7,774 nt of DNA. Origin: an uncultured Granulicatella sp. GTDB lineage: Bacteria > Bacillota > Bacilli > Lactobacillales > Aerococcaceae. Shown in pieces: positions 1-5,366 of this stretch. The stretch covers positions 1-7,774 of the forward strand of contig CALIJD010000222.1 of NCBI GenBank assembly GCA_938017885.1, read 5' to 3'. Both the position numbers and the translations under genes were made by a program. Within the stretch, counting starts at the first letter, position 1, and every line of letters begins with the position of its first letter. The notes below the pieces were generated by a model. The model saw only the letters and a list, made by a program, of their open reading frames with translations, had not been told where the DNA came from and made no database searches.

Positions 1-50
1 CTAAAAAAGTTTAAAAAAAGTTTTTTCTCCCCATAAAGGATGTTTTAGTG

Positions 51-89
51 CACAAAAAAAGCTCTTTACACTTTCTGCGTAAAGAGCTT
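51..89 (-). terminator. Intrinsic terminator after the DUF3397 gene
   Basis: An 11-bp perfect stem (AAGCTCTTTAC at 59-69 with GTAAAGAGCTT at 79-89) encloses a 9-nt loop. On the minus strand it is followed by a run of seven U (plus-strand A's at 54-60). It begins 22 nt past the stop codon of the membrane-protein gene. Stem plus U-tract is the standard Rho-independent layout, and the orientation ends minus-strand transcription before the next downstream unit. Confidence 0.9.
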
Positions 90-110
90 AGAACTATTGA
101 TTTTATGCAA

Positions 111-464
111 TTATTTAAAGAATCTTCCCACTTGTACTAATAAGACAAGCAATCCAAAAAATAAAAATGAAATCGAAAATAATTGGTGGAGGAAAGGTCT
201 AAGAACTAGTTTCCCTCTTTTTAACTTGAAATATAATAATGCTAACCCAATAAGAGCAAAACCTAATGTAGCATAACTAAACCAAGAATAACCATAGATA
301 TTCACACTAGTGGTATGTAATACCAACAACAGCATTGGCGTCATAATTTCACGAATAGTTATGAAGCGAGTCTCATTATAGAAGATTCGATTTCCAAAAA
401 CGACCGTGAAGCCCACGAAACTTAAAATAAATACTAACCATAGTACGATTTCAAAAAATAACAT
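111..464 (-). CDS. DUF3397-family small integral membrane protein
   Basis: This is a 117-residue, very hydrophobic protein of unknown function. Four membrane-spanning segments are visible at about residues 3-24, 38-57, 61-79 and 91-113, with a short basic stretch (KLKRGK, about 80-85) between the last two. There is no signal-peptidase site and no catalytic motif. Size, topology and position directly after rpmF match the DUF3397 family of Bacilli, which in Lactobacillales commonly sits between rpmF and mraZ of the cell-division cluster. That assignment is from memory of family and context, not a search. The ATG at 464 is supported by a strong GGAGGTGA ribosome binding site (469-476). The gene is flanked by terminators on both sides and so may be monocistronic, but I could not find a convincing minus-strand promoter in the gap upstream. 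Function is unknown; a cell-envelope role is speculation from its neighbours. Confidence 0.85.
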   Translation of the reverse strand: MLFFEIVLWLVFILSFVGFTVVFGNRIFYNETRFITIREIMTPMLLLVLHTTSVNIYGYSWFSYATLGFALIGLALLYFKLKRGKLVLRPFLHQLFSISFLFFGLLVLLVQVGRFFK

Positions 465-522
465 TGACTCACCTCCATCACTACTAGTTTACAATAGATT
501 TCTTAAAACTCATAATATTTTT

Positions 523-562
523 AAATGTATCAAAAATGATACAGATCATTTTTGATACATTT
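523..562. repeat. Perfect 18-bp inverted repeat with nested operator-like palindrome
   Basis: The arms AAATGTATCAAAAATGAT (523-540) and ATCATTTTTGATACATTT (545-562) are perfect reverse complements around a 4-nt spacer, ACAG. Inside it, TGTATCA-AAAA-TGATACA (526-543) is a second perfect 7-4-7 dyad, and TGATACA recurs at 553-559. No U-tract follows on either strand, so it is not a typical terminator. It lies in the rpmF–DUF3397 gap, about 60-100 nt upstream of the DUF3397 start. It could be a binding site for a dimeric regulator, an mRNA hairpin or a dispersed palindromic element. I do not recognise the regulator. Confidence 0.8.
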
Positions 563-582
563 TGCTTCTTAACTATAAAAAG

Positions 583-612
583 AAAAAACCTTAGACAGTT
601 GTCTAAGGTTTT
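583..612 (-). terminator. Intrinsic terminator after rpmF
   Basis: The inverted repeat CCTTAGAC (589-596) / GTCTAAGG (601-608) has a 4-nt loop. The stem is extended by A/T pairs, and on the minus strand a U-run follows (plus-strand A's at 583-588). It starts 13 nt past the rpmF stop codon, so it closes the yceD-rpmF unit. The plus-strand side also has a short T4 run (609-612), so weak bidirectional activity is possible. Confidence 0.9.
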
Positions 613-625
613 GTAACGTTTATGA

Positions 626-805
626 TTATGCTTCTTTAGAAACAACTTCTTTTCCGTCGTATGAACCACACTCAGGACAAACGTGATGGCTCTTTCTTAA
701 TGCTCCACATGATGGGCATGCGCTCAATCCTGGAACTTCTAATTTGAAGTGAGTACGACGTTTTGCTTTTCTCGCTTTTGATGTTTTACGTTTTGGTACT
801 GCCAT
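626..805 (-). CDS. rpmF: Large-subunit ribosomal protein L32 (bL32), zinc-binding form
   Basis: This is a 59-residue component of the 50S subunit. The N-terminus [17 protein letters not shown] is the diagnostic basic L32 opening. A four-cysteine zinc ribbon follows (Cys30-x2-Cys33 and Cys43-x2-Cys46), so this is the zinc-dependent (C+) version rather than the cysteine-free one some Firmicutes carry as a second copy. The ATG at 805 is chosen because AGGAGGTG at 813-820 lies 7 nt upstream. An in-frame codon at 826 would add seven residues not seen in L32 and would place the start upstream of that ribosome binding site. It lies 41 nt downstream of yceD with no terminator between them, and yceD-rpmF is a very widely conserved pair. 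A terminator follows directly. Identification is secure. Confidence 0.98.
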   Translation of the reverse strand: MAVPKRKTSKARKAKRRTHFKLEVPGLSACPSCGALRKSHHVCPECGSYDGKEVVSKEA

Positions 806-812
806 TTTTGTA

Positions 813-820
813 CACCTCCT
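813..820 (-). promoter_or_regulatory. Ribosome binding site that fixes the rpmF start
   Basis: The minus strand reads AGGAGGTG, near-perfect complementarity to the 16S 3' end, 7 nt upstream of the ATG at 805. It lies between the start at 805 and the alternative upstream start at 826, so it rules out the longer reading. Confidence 0.9.
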
Positions 821-846
821 AATCAATCTTCTTTACATAATGCTTT

Positions 847-1401
847 TTACTTCTCAGTCTCATCCTTTTCGAAGAAAGACTGTAAAGACGCTAGCCTTGG
901 ATCAACCGATTGTTCTTTTTGTTGTTTGCGTCGCTCTTCAAGAGCTTCTTGCGTCACAACCTCCCAATCATTTCCTGAAGGCATTTTATCTTCACTCAAT
1001 TCCTCTTGCGATAAGACTTGTAAAGGAATTGAAAGTAAAATATGATCTTCCACAGCGGGTTCAAGGTCAACCCAATCACCATCAAGAGGCATCACAATTT
1101 CTGTTAGCTCTTTCTCATCAACCGAGAGATGGGACGGAATGTATCTTTCCACAATATCTATGTGGAGTGGAACTACCACTGGCTCTAAAGACCTGGATGA
1201 AGGAAGTGTGATATCAACATCGCAAGTAAATTGCGCTACAACTGATTGGCTTTGATAAACAAGAAATCCTTTGATGTGTGCTGGCGAAACAGCAAGAATG
1301 GAATCATCTCGTTGTTTTAAAGCCTCTTCCACATTAATTTCTGTATCAAAGTAAGTTGGAGTCCCTTGAGAATCCTGAAGTTGTTTAACTGATATTTTCA
1401 C
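847..1401 (-). CDS. yceD: YceD/DUF177 family 23S rRNA accumulation protein
   Basis: This is a 184-residue acidic protein of the DUF177 family, associated with 23S rRNA accumulation and 50S biogenesis. The precise mechanism is not settled. Typical features are an N-terminal beta-rich half, the central DLEPAVEDHILLSIPL stretch at about residues 113-128 (the family's D-L/E-P…D/E-x-I-L-L-x-x-P block) and the C-terminal DPRLASLQSFF tail. The GTG at 1401 is preferred because AGGGGTGA (1407-1414) lies 5 nt upstream. A GTG at 1410, three codons earlier, overlaps that site and would leave no spacer. It has its own consensus promoter about 30 nt upstream and is cotranscribed with rpmF. The family's more strongly conserved cysteines are mostly absent here, as in many Firmicute members. 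The family call is confident; the molecular function is inferred. Confidence 0.92.
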   Translation of the reverse strand: MKISVKQLQDSQGTPTYFDTEINVEEALKQRDDSILAVSPAHIKGFLVYQSQSVVAQFTCDVDITLPSSRSLEPVVVPLHIDIVERYIPSHLSVDEKELTEIVMPLDGDWVDLEPAVEDHILLSIPLQVLSQEELSEDKMPSGNDWEVVTQEALEERRKQQKEQSVDPRLASLQSFFEKDETEK

Positions 1402-1406
1402 AATTT

Positions 1407-1414
1407 TCACCCCT
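1407..1414 (-). promoter_or_regulatory. Ribosome binding site that fixes the yceD GTG start
   Basis: The minus strand reads AGGGGTGA, 5 nt before the GTG at 1401. The competing GTG at 1408-1410 is part of this site itself, so initiation at 1401 is the better reading. Confidence 0.75.
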
Positions 1415-1429
1415 AAAGCAACATACTGA

Positions 1430-1458
1430 ATTATACTAGTTTATTGAAAGTTTGTCAA
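1430..1458 (-). promoter_or_regulatory. Consensus sigma-A promoter for yceD-rpmF
   Basis: The minus strand carries TTGACA (-35, 1453-1458), a 17-nt spacer and TATAAT (-10, 1430-1435). Both hexamers match consensus 6/6 at ideal spacing. The predicted start is near 1423-1424, giving a leader of about 22 nt that carries the ribosome binding site. Nothing operator-like overlaps it, so it looks constitutive and strong, as expected for a ribosomal protein gene. Confidence 0.93.
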
Positions 1459-1492
1459 AGCTTTTTACTTTACAAGCTTGAAAAGACAGAGA

Positions 1493-2677
1493 TTAAAATT
1501 CTATCTCCTTGTTCACTTGAATCGGCTTAAAGACCGTAGCAGAAATTTGCTTGGATGGATTCCAAAAATCATACAATAAATCCCAACTTTCTTGCCGTTC
1601 ATCTTTATAGGCTGCGTAATTAGTTATTAAATTGAACGATTCTACTTCCCGCATATTCTTCAACCACTTTTGACCCTTTAATGTAAACCCCAGGACTTTA
1701 CCTTGATGAATCGGTGTATTCCAATAGTCTTCCATTTCCGTTTTGGTTATTCCAAGTAAAACATAAACAAGGAGTCGTTGCAACCTTGCCCAGCTCCACC
1801 GTTTGTTTTTGAGATGTTGGAGACACTCCTCAATAGTCGAAGTTGTTCGAACAGCTTCCTTCAAGCGATTCTCGATTCCTTCTTCCATTTGATAAATGGC
1901 ACGTAGTTCTTCGTCAGTACTTCTTAAAACAATACTCTTCAAGATTGGCCAATAAGAACTCCAATCGTTTTTGTACTCTTCTTTATCGAAACATACATAG
2001 GATAGTTGTTCTACCAACACTTTCTCCTGGCGATTCTCTTTCAGAGCTTTTCGTAAGGCTGTTCCACTAGCAAAAGTTGCCTCTTCTAACGTATCATCCA
2101 AATGTCCGCTTCCTACTCGTATGATAGGAACCAGCTGCATTGGAATTTCTGTCTCAGAATTATAAACAGCATATGCTAATCCTAACTGTTGATTTGGCGA
2201 CTGCAACGCTTGTGCAAGTTCACTATTTTCTCCAAACTTTTTGATAGCCAACTGCGTTAATTGACTTGCAAAAGTAAGTGAACGGTTCTCTTCTACAAAA
2301 CGGCTAATTTCTTTTTCAACGACATTTCGCTGAGATACCGCCTCTTCAAAAAACGACTTGTCCCCATTTTCACATCCAAATGCTAAATAGTGACAACCTA
2401 CCTTTTGTAAGATTTCAACTGCGCCCTTTGCAAAACGGTCTGTTGACTGACAGCTCACTGCAGTCGGCATCTCAATCACAACATCCGCCCCGTTTTGAAG
2501 CGCGACTTCTGCACGACTCCATTTTTGTTCGATCGCAGGTTCACCACGTTGCACCCAATTACCGCTCATCACGACAACAATAATATCCGCACTCGTTTTT
2601 TTCCGTGCCTGTTCTAACAGATAAGCATGGCCTTGATGAAATGGATTAAATTCTGCAATTACTCCACATACTTTCAT
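1493..2677 (-). CDS. tmcAL: tRNA(Met) cytidine acetate ligase (TmcAL, YlbM family)
   Basis: This 394-residue cytoplasmic enzyme uses acetate and ATP to make N4-acetylcytidine at wobble position 34 of elongator tRNA-Met; function is from the characterised B. subtilis family member. The nucleotidyltransferase-like N-terminal domain shows AEFNPFHQGH (8-17, the HxGH-type ATP site), SGNWVQRGEPAI (38-49) and PNQQLGLAY (161-169). ASGTALR (203-209) is the counterpart of the family's C-terminal nucleotide-binding (S-x-T-x-I-R-like) motif. The C-terminal helical part runs to the end, and length is normal for the family. The ATG at 2677 is served by TGAGG (2685-2689), which overlaps the stop codon of the upstream methyltransferase gene, indicating coupled translation. 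No clear terminator follows, so some readthrough into yceD is plausible. Confidence 0.95.
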   Translation of the reverse strand: MKVCGVIAEFNPFHQGHAYLLEQARKKTSADIIVVVMSGNWVQRGEPAIEQKWSRAEVALQNGADVVIEMPTAVSCQSTDRFAKGAVEILQKVGCHYLAFGCENGDKSFFEEAVSQRNVVEKEISRFVEENRSLTFASQLTQLAIKKFGENSELAQALQSPNQQLGLAYAVYNSETEIPMQLVPIIRVGSGHLDDTLEEATFASGTALRKALKENRQEKVLVEQLSYVCFDKEEYKNDWSSYWPILKSIVLRSTDEELRAIYQMEEGIENRLKEAVRTTSTIEECLQHLKNKRWSWARLQRLLVYVLLGITKTEMEDYWNTPIHQGKVLGFTLKGQKWLKNMREVESFNLITNYAAYKDERQESWDLLYDFWNPSKQISATVFKPIQVNKEIEF

Positions 2678-2686
2678 ACATAAGCC

Positions 2687-3427
2687 TCATTTCACCGCTT
2701 GGAAGAACCAACGCGGACTCGTTTCTTGGACTTCGCTTCTTCCAAAGTCAGCCGTCACCTTAATATCGGTAAAACCGACCGTCTCTAGTGCGGCTTCAAC
2801 CATTTCAATTGGGAAAGTTTGTTCTTCATGCACTTCTTGAAAATGCTCATACAGATTGCTATCTTCTTGTTTAATATACATATCAATGACATGTTCTACA
2901 CTGCCGGGATCGTCTAATTCATAGCTTTGCCAGAGAAATGCAAAATCGTCTTCTACAAAATGATATTGATATCCTGGAAAGACTTCTTGCATTTGATAGA
3001 GCGAGTGCACATCGAAGAGGAAAATCCCATCCTCTTCTAAATGTTTGTACACCGCTTCAAACACCGAAACGACATCTTCAAAGTCTGTTAAATAACAGAG
3101 TGAATCTGAAAACAGCGTTACTGCATCGGTTGTCGGTACCTCTTCCAATACTCGCATATCCGCTTGAAGCCATTCGATAGGTCTACCTTGCGCTTTCTTT
3201 TTTGCAATCTCTAACATATTCTTGGATAAATCAACGCCAACGACTTCGAATCCTTTATCGTCAAGGCGCATAGATACTTCTCCTGTCCCGCAAGCAAGTT
3301 CCATCACTTTACGAACCGGTCTTTTGGCACTATGCGAAAAAGAACGAACTGCATAGTCCGTCCATTCATCGTAGAGTTTTTGATCCATCACTTGGTCATA
3401 TACATGAGCAAATTTTTGATAGTTCAT
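2687..3427 (-). CDS. yqeM: YqeM-like class I SAM-dependent methyltransferase
   Basis: This is a 246-residue Rossmann-fold methyltransferase. Motif I is MELACGTGE (42-50) for S-adenosylmethionine binding, with the acidic strand-2 motif VVGVDLS (62-68), the QADM motif (88-91) and a post-motif strand DGIFLFDVH at about 133-141. The C-terminal part (FPIEMVEAALETVGF) is the usual substrate-side helix. Substrate is unknown. The name follows the B. subtilis gene in the same position between rsfS and the comE/ylbM region. The start ATG overlaps the rsfS stop by one base (TAATG), and there is only a weak purine stretch upstream, so translation probably depends on coupling to rsfS. The TGA stop overlaps the tmcAL ribosome binding site. 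Its place in a translation gene set suggests an RNA or ribosome-related substrate, but that is inference only. Confidence 0.9.
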   Translation of the reverse strand: MNYQKFAHVYDQVMDQKLYDEWTDYAVRSFSHSAKRPVRKVMELACGTGEVSMRLDDKGFEVVGVDLSKNMLEIAKKKAQGRPIEWLQADMRVLEEVPTTDAVTLFSDSLCYLTDFEDVVSVFEAVYKHLEEDGIFLFDVHSLYQMQEVFPGYQYHFVEDDFAFLWQSYELDDPGSVEHVIDMYIKQEDSNLYEHFQEVHEEQTFPIEMVEAALETVGFTDIKVTADFGRSEVQETSPRWFFQAVK

Positions 3428-3783
3428 TAGTTTTCACTCACAATATTCACGATTGGTGCATCGCTCCATAATTTTTCTAAATTATAGAATTCGCGATCAG
3501 CATAATAGAATACATGGACAATCACATCGTTTAAGTCCATTAAAATCCATTTGCCGCCATCTTTACCTTCGATACTTCTTACTTCGAAGCCTTCTTTTTC
3601 AACCGCTTCTTCAACCGCATCGACAATCGCTTGTACTTGTTTTTCGTTTTTACCGTGTGTAATTACAAAGTACTCTGCAACAGGGGTAAGACTGGCTACA
3701 TCTAGTGCAACCACTTCTTGTGCTAACTTGTCTTCACAAGCATCTAAAACAACTTGTAATAATTTTTTACTGGTATGTTCCAT
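3427..3783 (-). CDS. rsfS: Ribosome silencing factor RsfS (YbeB/Iojap family)
   Basis: This 118-residue protein, by family knowledge, binds ribosomal protein L14 on the 50S subunit and blocks joining to 30S under nutrient limitation. The diagnostic C-terminal block EGKDGGKWILMDLNDVIVHVF (about 72-92) and REFYNLEKLWSDA (97-109) are both intact. The N-terminal half has LDVASLTPVAEYFVI (27-41), the usual strand-turn region. Length is typical. The ATG at 3783 has AAGGAGA at 3789-3795, located inside the last codons of yqeK, and only one base separates the two genes. The downstream methyltransferase start overlaps its stop. The yqeK-rsfS order is widely conserved in Firmicutes. Confidence 0.97.
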   Translation of the reverse strand: MEHTSKKLLQVVLDACEDKLAQEVVALDVASLTPVAEYFVITHGKNEKQVQAIVDAVEEAVEKEGFEVRSIEGKDGGKWILMDLNDVIVHVFYYADREFYNLEKLWSDAPIVNIVSEN

Positions 3784-3784
3784 T

Positions 3785-4390
3785 CTATTCTCCTTTTCTT
3801 TGTTTCAAATAATGATTATAAACTTCTATTGTTTTTGAAAAAATAGGCACTTCTTTTTCCAATAAAAATTCCAATGTGTGCTTCAATAAATAAAAGACCG
3901 CATCATCGATATTTTTTTTTGCAATTTCACGAGCAGTATCGACCCCTGGATAATCTCTTCCATCTTCGATTGCATCTGCCACAAACAGACACTTCGAAAG
4001 AAGACTCATTTGCAGTCCTCCAATTGTGTGCTCACGAATGGCATCTAACAGATTTTGGTCTTTTATCTCACAAAGGTTAGCAATCAAATAGGCACCAATT
4101 GGTCCATGCAAGATTTCAGTACCTTCATGGTGAAATATTTCAGGAAGACCGATTTCTTTGGCAAGAGCTTGCTGCTCTTCAACTGGGATTTCTTTAGCAT
4201 AATCATGCGCTAATCCCACAAAAGAAGCAGCCTTCTCATCGACGCCGTAAAGCTTTGCTAATTCCAATATTTTTCGTTCGACACGCAGGCAGTGTTGATA
4301 TCTCTTGTCACTCATATTTGACTGGACATGAGACAACAACTCTTCTCTTGTCATTGTTGTATAAGGTTCAAAGCTTTGTACTTCGCTCAT
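3785..4390 (-). CDS. yqeK: YqeK, HD-domain symmetrical Ap4A hydrolase
   Basis: This 201-residue HD-superfamily phosphohydrolase belongs to a family shown to hydrolyse bis(5'-nucleosyl) tetraphosphates (Ap4A to 2 ADP). Metal-binding residues are visible: His33 in YQHCLRV, the His62-Asp63 doublet in GLAHDYAKE, His95 in HGPIGAYL, His121 in REHTIGG and Asp139 in FVADAIEDGRDYPGVD. The first 12 residues precede the conserved core, and Met13 or Met26 are possible alternative starts. I keep the ATG at 4390 because its ATGA overlap with the nadD stop is the common layout. Its GGGG-type ribosome binding site is about 11 nt upstream, rather far, so it probably relies on ribosomes finishing nadD. The nadD frameshift could therefore lower its expression. 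Confidence 0.95.
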   Translation of the reverse strand: MSEVQSFEPYTTMTREELLSHVQSNMSDKRYQHCLRVERKILELAKLYGVDEKAASFVGLAHDYAKEIPVEEQQALAKEIGLPEIFHHEGTEILHGPIGAYLIANLCEIKDQNLLDAIREHTIGGLQMSLLSKCLFVADAIEDGRDYPGVDTAREIAKKNIDDAVFYLLKHTLEFLLEKEVPIFSKTIEVYNHYLKQRKGE

Positions 4391-5020
4391 TCTAAATACA
4401 ACCCCTTTTCTGCAATGTAGGCTTCCACTAATTCTGGCACCAAATATTTAATGCTTTGTTGGAATAGAACATTTTTGCGGATTTGTGTTGAACTAATATC
4501 CATCTTCGGTGCGGTAATCCATAGGACTGGATATGGCGTTTCTTTTTCATAACCCGGACGTTCAACTCCGACAAATTGGACCTCATGAACTAATTCATCC
4601 ACACGGTGCCACGTTGGTAAGTAATCTACCATGTCTCCACCGATGATAAAGTAATATTCCGTATTCGGATTCTGTTTCTTTAACAGCTGAATCGTATCAT
4701 ACGTATAACTCTTCTCATTACGCTCGAGTTCAATCGATATCAAAATAAATATTATCTTGAATCGCCAAACGTGTCATCTCGACACGGGTACTCGCATCAA
4801 TGGTCTTTTTCTCATCCACATGTGGAGGAATATGACTTGGTAAAAAGTAAACCTTGTCTAAGCCCAATTGCACACGCGCTTGTTCAGCCATAATTAAATG
4901 TGCAATATGTGGCGGATTAAAACTTCCACCGATAAGGCCTACACGTTCTACCGGAATTTCTTCACCGAATTTTTCAGTTTTGTTTAATGTCTCAGAAAAA
5001 ATATTGAGTTCAGCAACCAT
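4387..5020 (-). pseudogene. nadD: Nicotinate-nucleotide adenylyltransferase, frameshifted
   Basis: NadD joins nicotinate mononucleotide and ATP to give deamido-NAD, a late step of NAD synthesis. The gene is in two frames. The 5' part (4730-5020, 96 residues) has an N-terminal extension typical of Lactobacillales, the nucleotide-binding GGSFNPPHIAH (31-41), PPHVDEKK (65-72) and a normal run to IYFDID, then stops at TGA. The 3' part, readable from 4743 down to 4387, resumes with IELERNEKSYTYDT and continues through IIGGDM, YLPTWHRVDEL and the C-terminal ISSTQIR to a normal end. Against remembered homologues exactly one residue (often Thr) is missing at the junction, so 5 nt appear lost. Restoring them gives about 212 residues, the usual length. 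The 3' part could start only at a TTG (4743) with no ribosome binding site. All motifs are intact, so the lesion is recent or an assembly error. The ATG at 5020 has AGAGGT (5030-5035) upstream. Confidence 0.88.
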
Positions 5021-5023
5021 CGT

Positions 5024-5350
5024 CTATCGACCTCTTTTTTTGAATTCTGCAAATCGTACTGAAAGATCTCTATGTTTTGGATTTCGAGCTTCTTTATATA
5101 ACACAATCGTATGGCCAATCACTTGAATGATGGTACTACCCGTCGCCTCAGCAATTGTTTCGGCAGCTTCTTGGGGCTCCTCTAATGTGTTTTGTAATAA
5201 AGTCACTTTAATCAATTCACGCTTCTCAACAGCATTTTGAATTTGATGAATCATCTCTTCGCTGAGTCCGCCTTTTCCAATTTGGAAGATTGGCTTCAAC
5301 GAATGCGCTTCTTTCTTGAAGAACTGTCTTTCTTTCCCTTTTAATTCCAT
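5024..5350 (-). CDS. yhbY: YhbY/YqeI CRM-domain RNA-binding protein
   Basis: This 108-residue single CRM-domain protein associates with pre-50S particles in the family's studied members. The N-terminal helix MELKGKERQFFKKEAHSLKP leads to the RNA-binding loop GKGGLSEE (25-32, the GxxG signature). LIKVTLLQN (46-54) and VIGHTIVLYKE (77-87) form the remaining sheet. The basic tail (PKHRDL…FKKRGR) extends slightly beyond the core and probably adds RNA contacts. The ATG at 5350 is served by AAAGGAGAG (5356-5364). It lies 16 nt after yqeH and 3 nt before nadD, whose ribosome binding site is inside its last codons. The yqeH-yhbY-nadD order matches B. subtilis and relatives. Confidence 0.96.
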   Translation of the reverse strand: MELKGKERQFFKKEAHSLKPIFQIGKGGLSEEMIHQIQNAVEKRELIKVTLLQNTLEEPQEAAETIAEATGSTIIQVIGHTIVLYKEARNPKHRDLSVRFAEFKKRGR

Positions 5351-5366
5351 GAAAGCTCTCCTTTCT

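Noticed and set aside
27..33. TGGGGAG on the minus strand as a possible MraZ box
   Set aside because: MraZ operators are tandem repeats. Only one loose copy is visible, and the mraZ gene would lie outside the window.
484..669. Minus-strand open frame of 61 codons
   Set aside because: It runs out of the 3' end of rpmF in another frame, through the terminator hairpin and the palindrome, has no ribosome binding site and has low-complexity Lys/Phe-rich composition.
840..1211. Plus-strand open frame of 123 codons
   Set aside because: It is antisense to yceD, which has family motifs, a ribosome binding site and a promoter. The plus-strand product shows no recognisable domain.
1461..1490. Possible terminator after tmcAL
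   Set aside because: CAAGCTT and AAGCTTTG can pair only with a bulge and a 10-nt loop, and no U-run follows on the minus strand.
3551..3838. Plus-strand open frame of 95 codons across rsfS/yqeK
   Set aside because: It is antisense to two well-conserved genes, its Ser/Thr-rich composition is typical of a shadow frame, and it has no initiation signal.
4730..4743. Programmed +1 frameshift in nadD
   Set aside because: The sequence GAU UGA lacks a prfB-type slippery codon and an upstream ribosome-binding-like stimulator. A +1 slip would also leave the protein one residue short, and NadD is not known to be recoded. Not excluded, but less likely than a deletion or assembly error.
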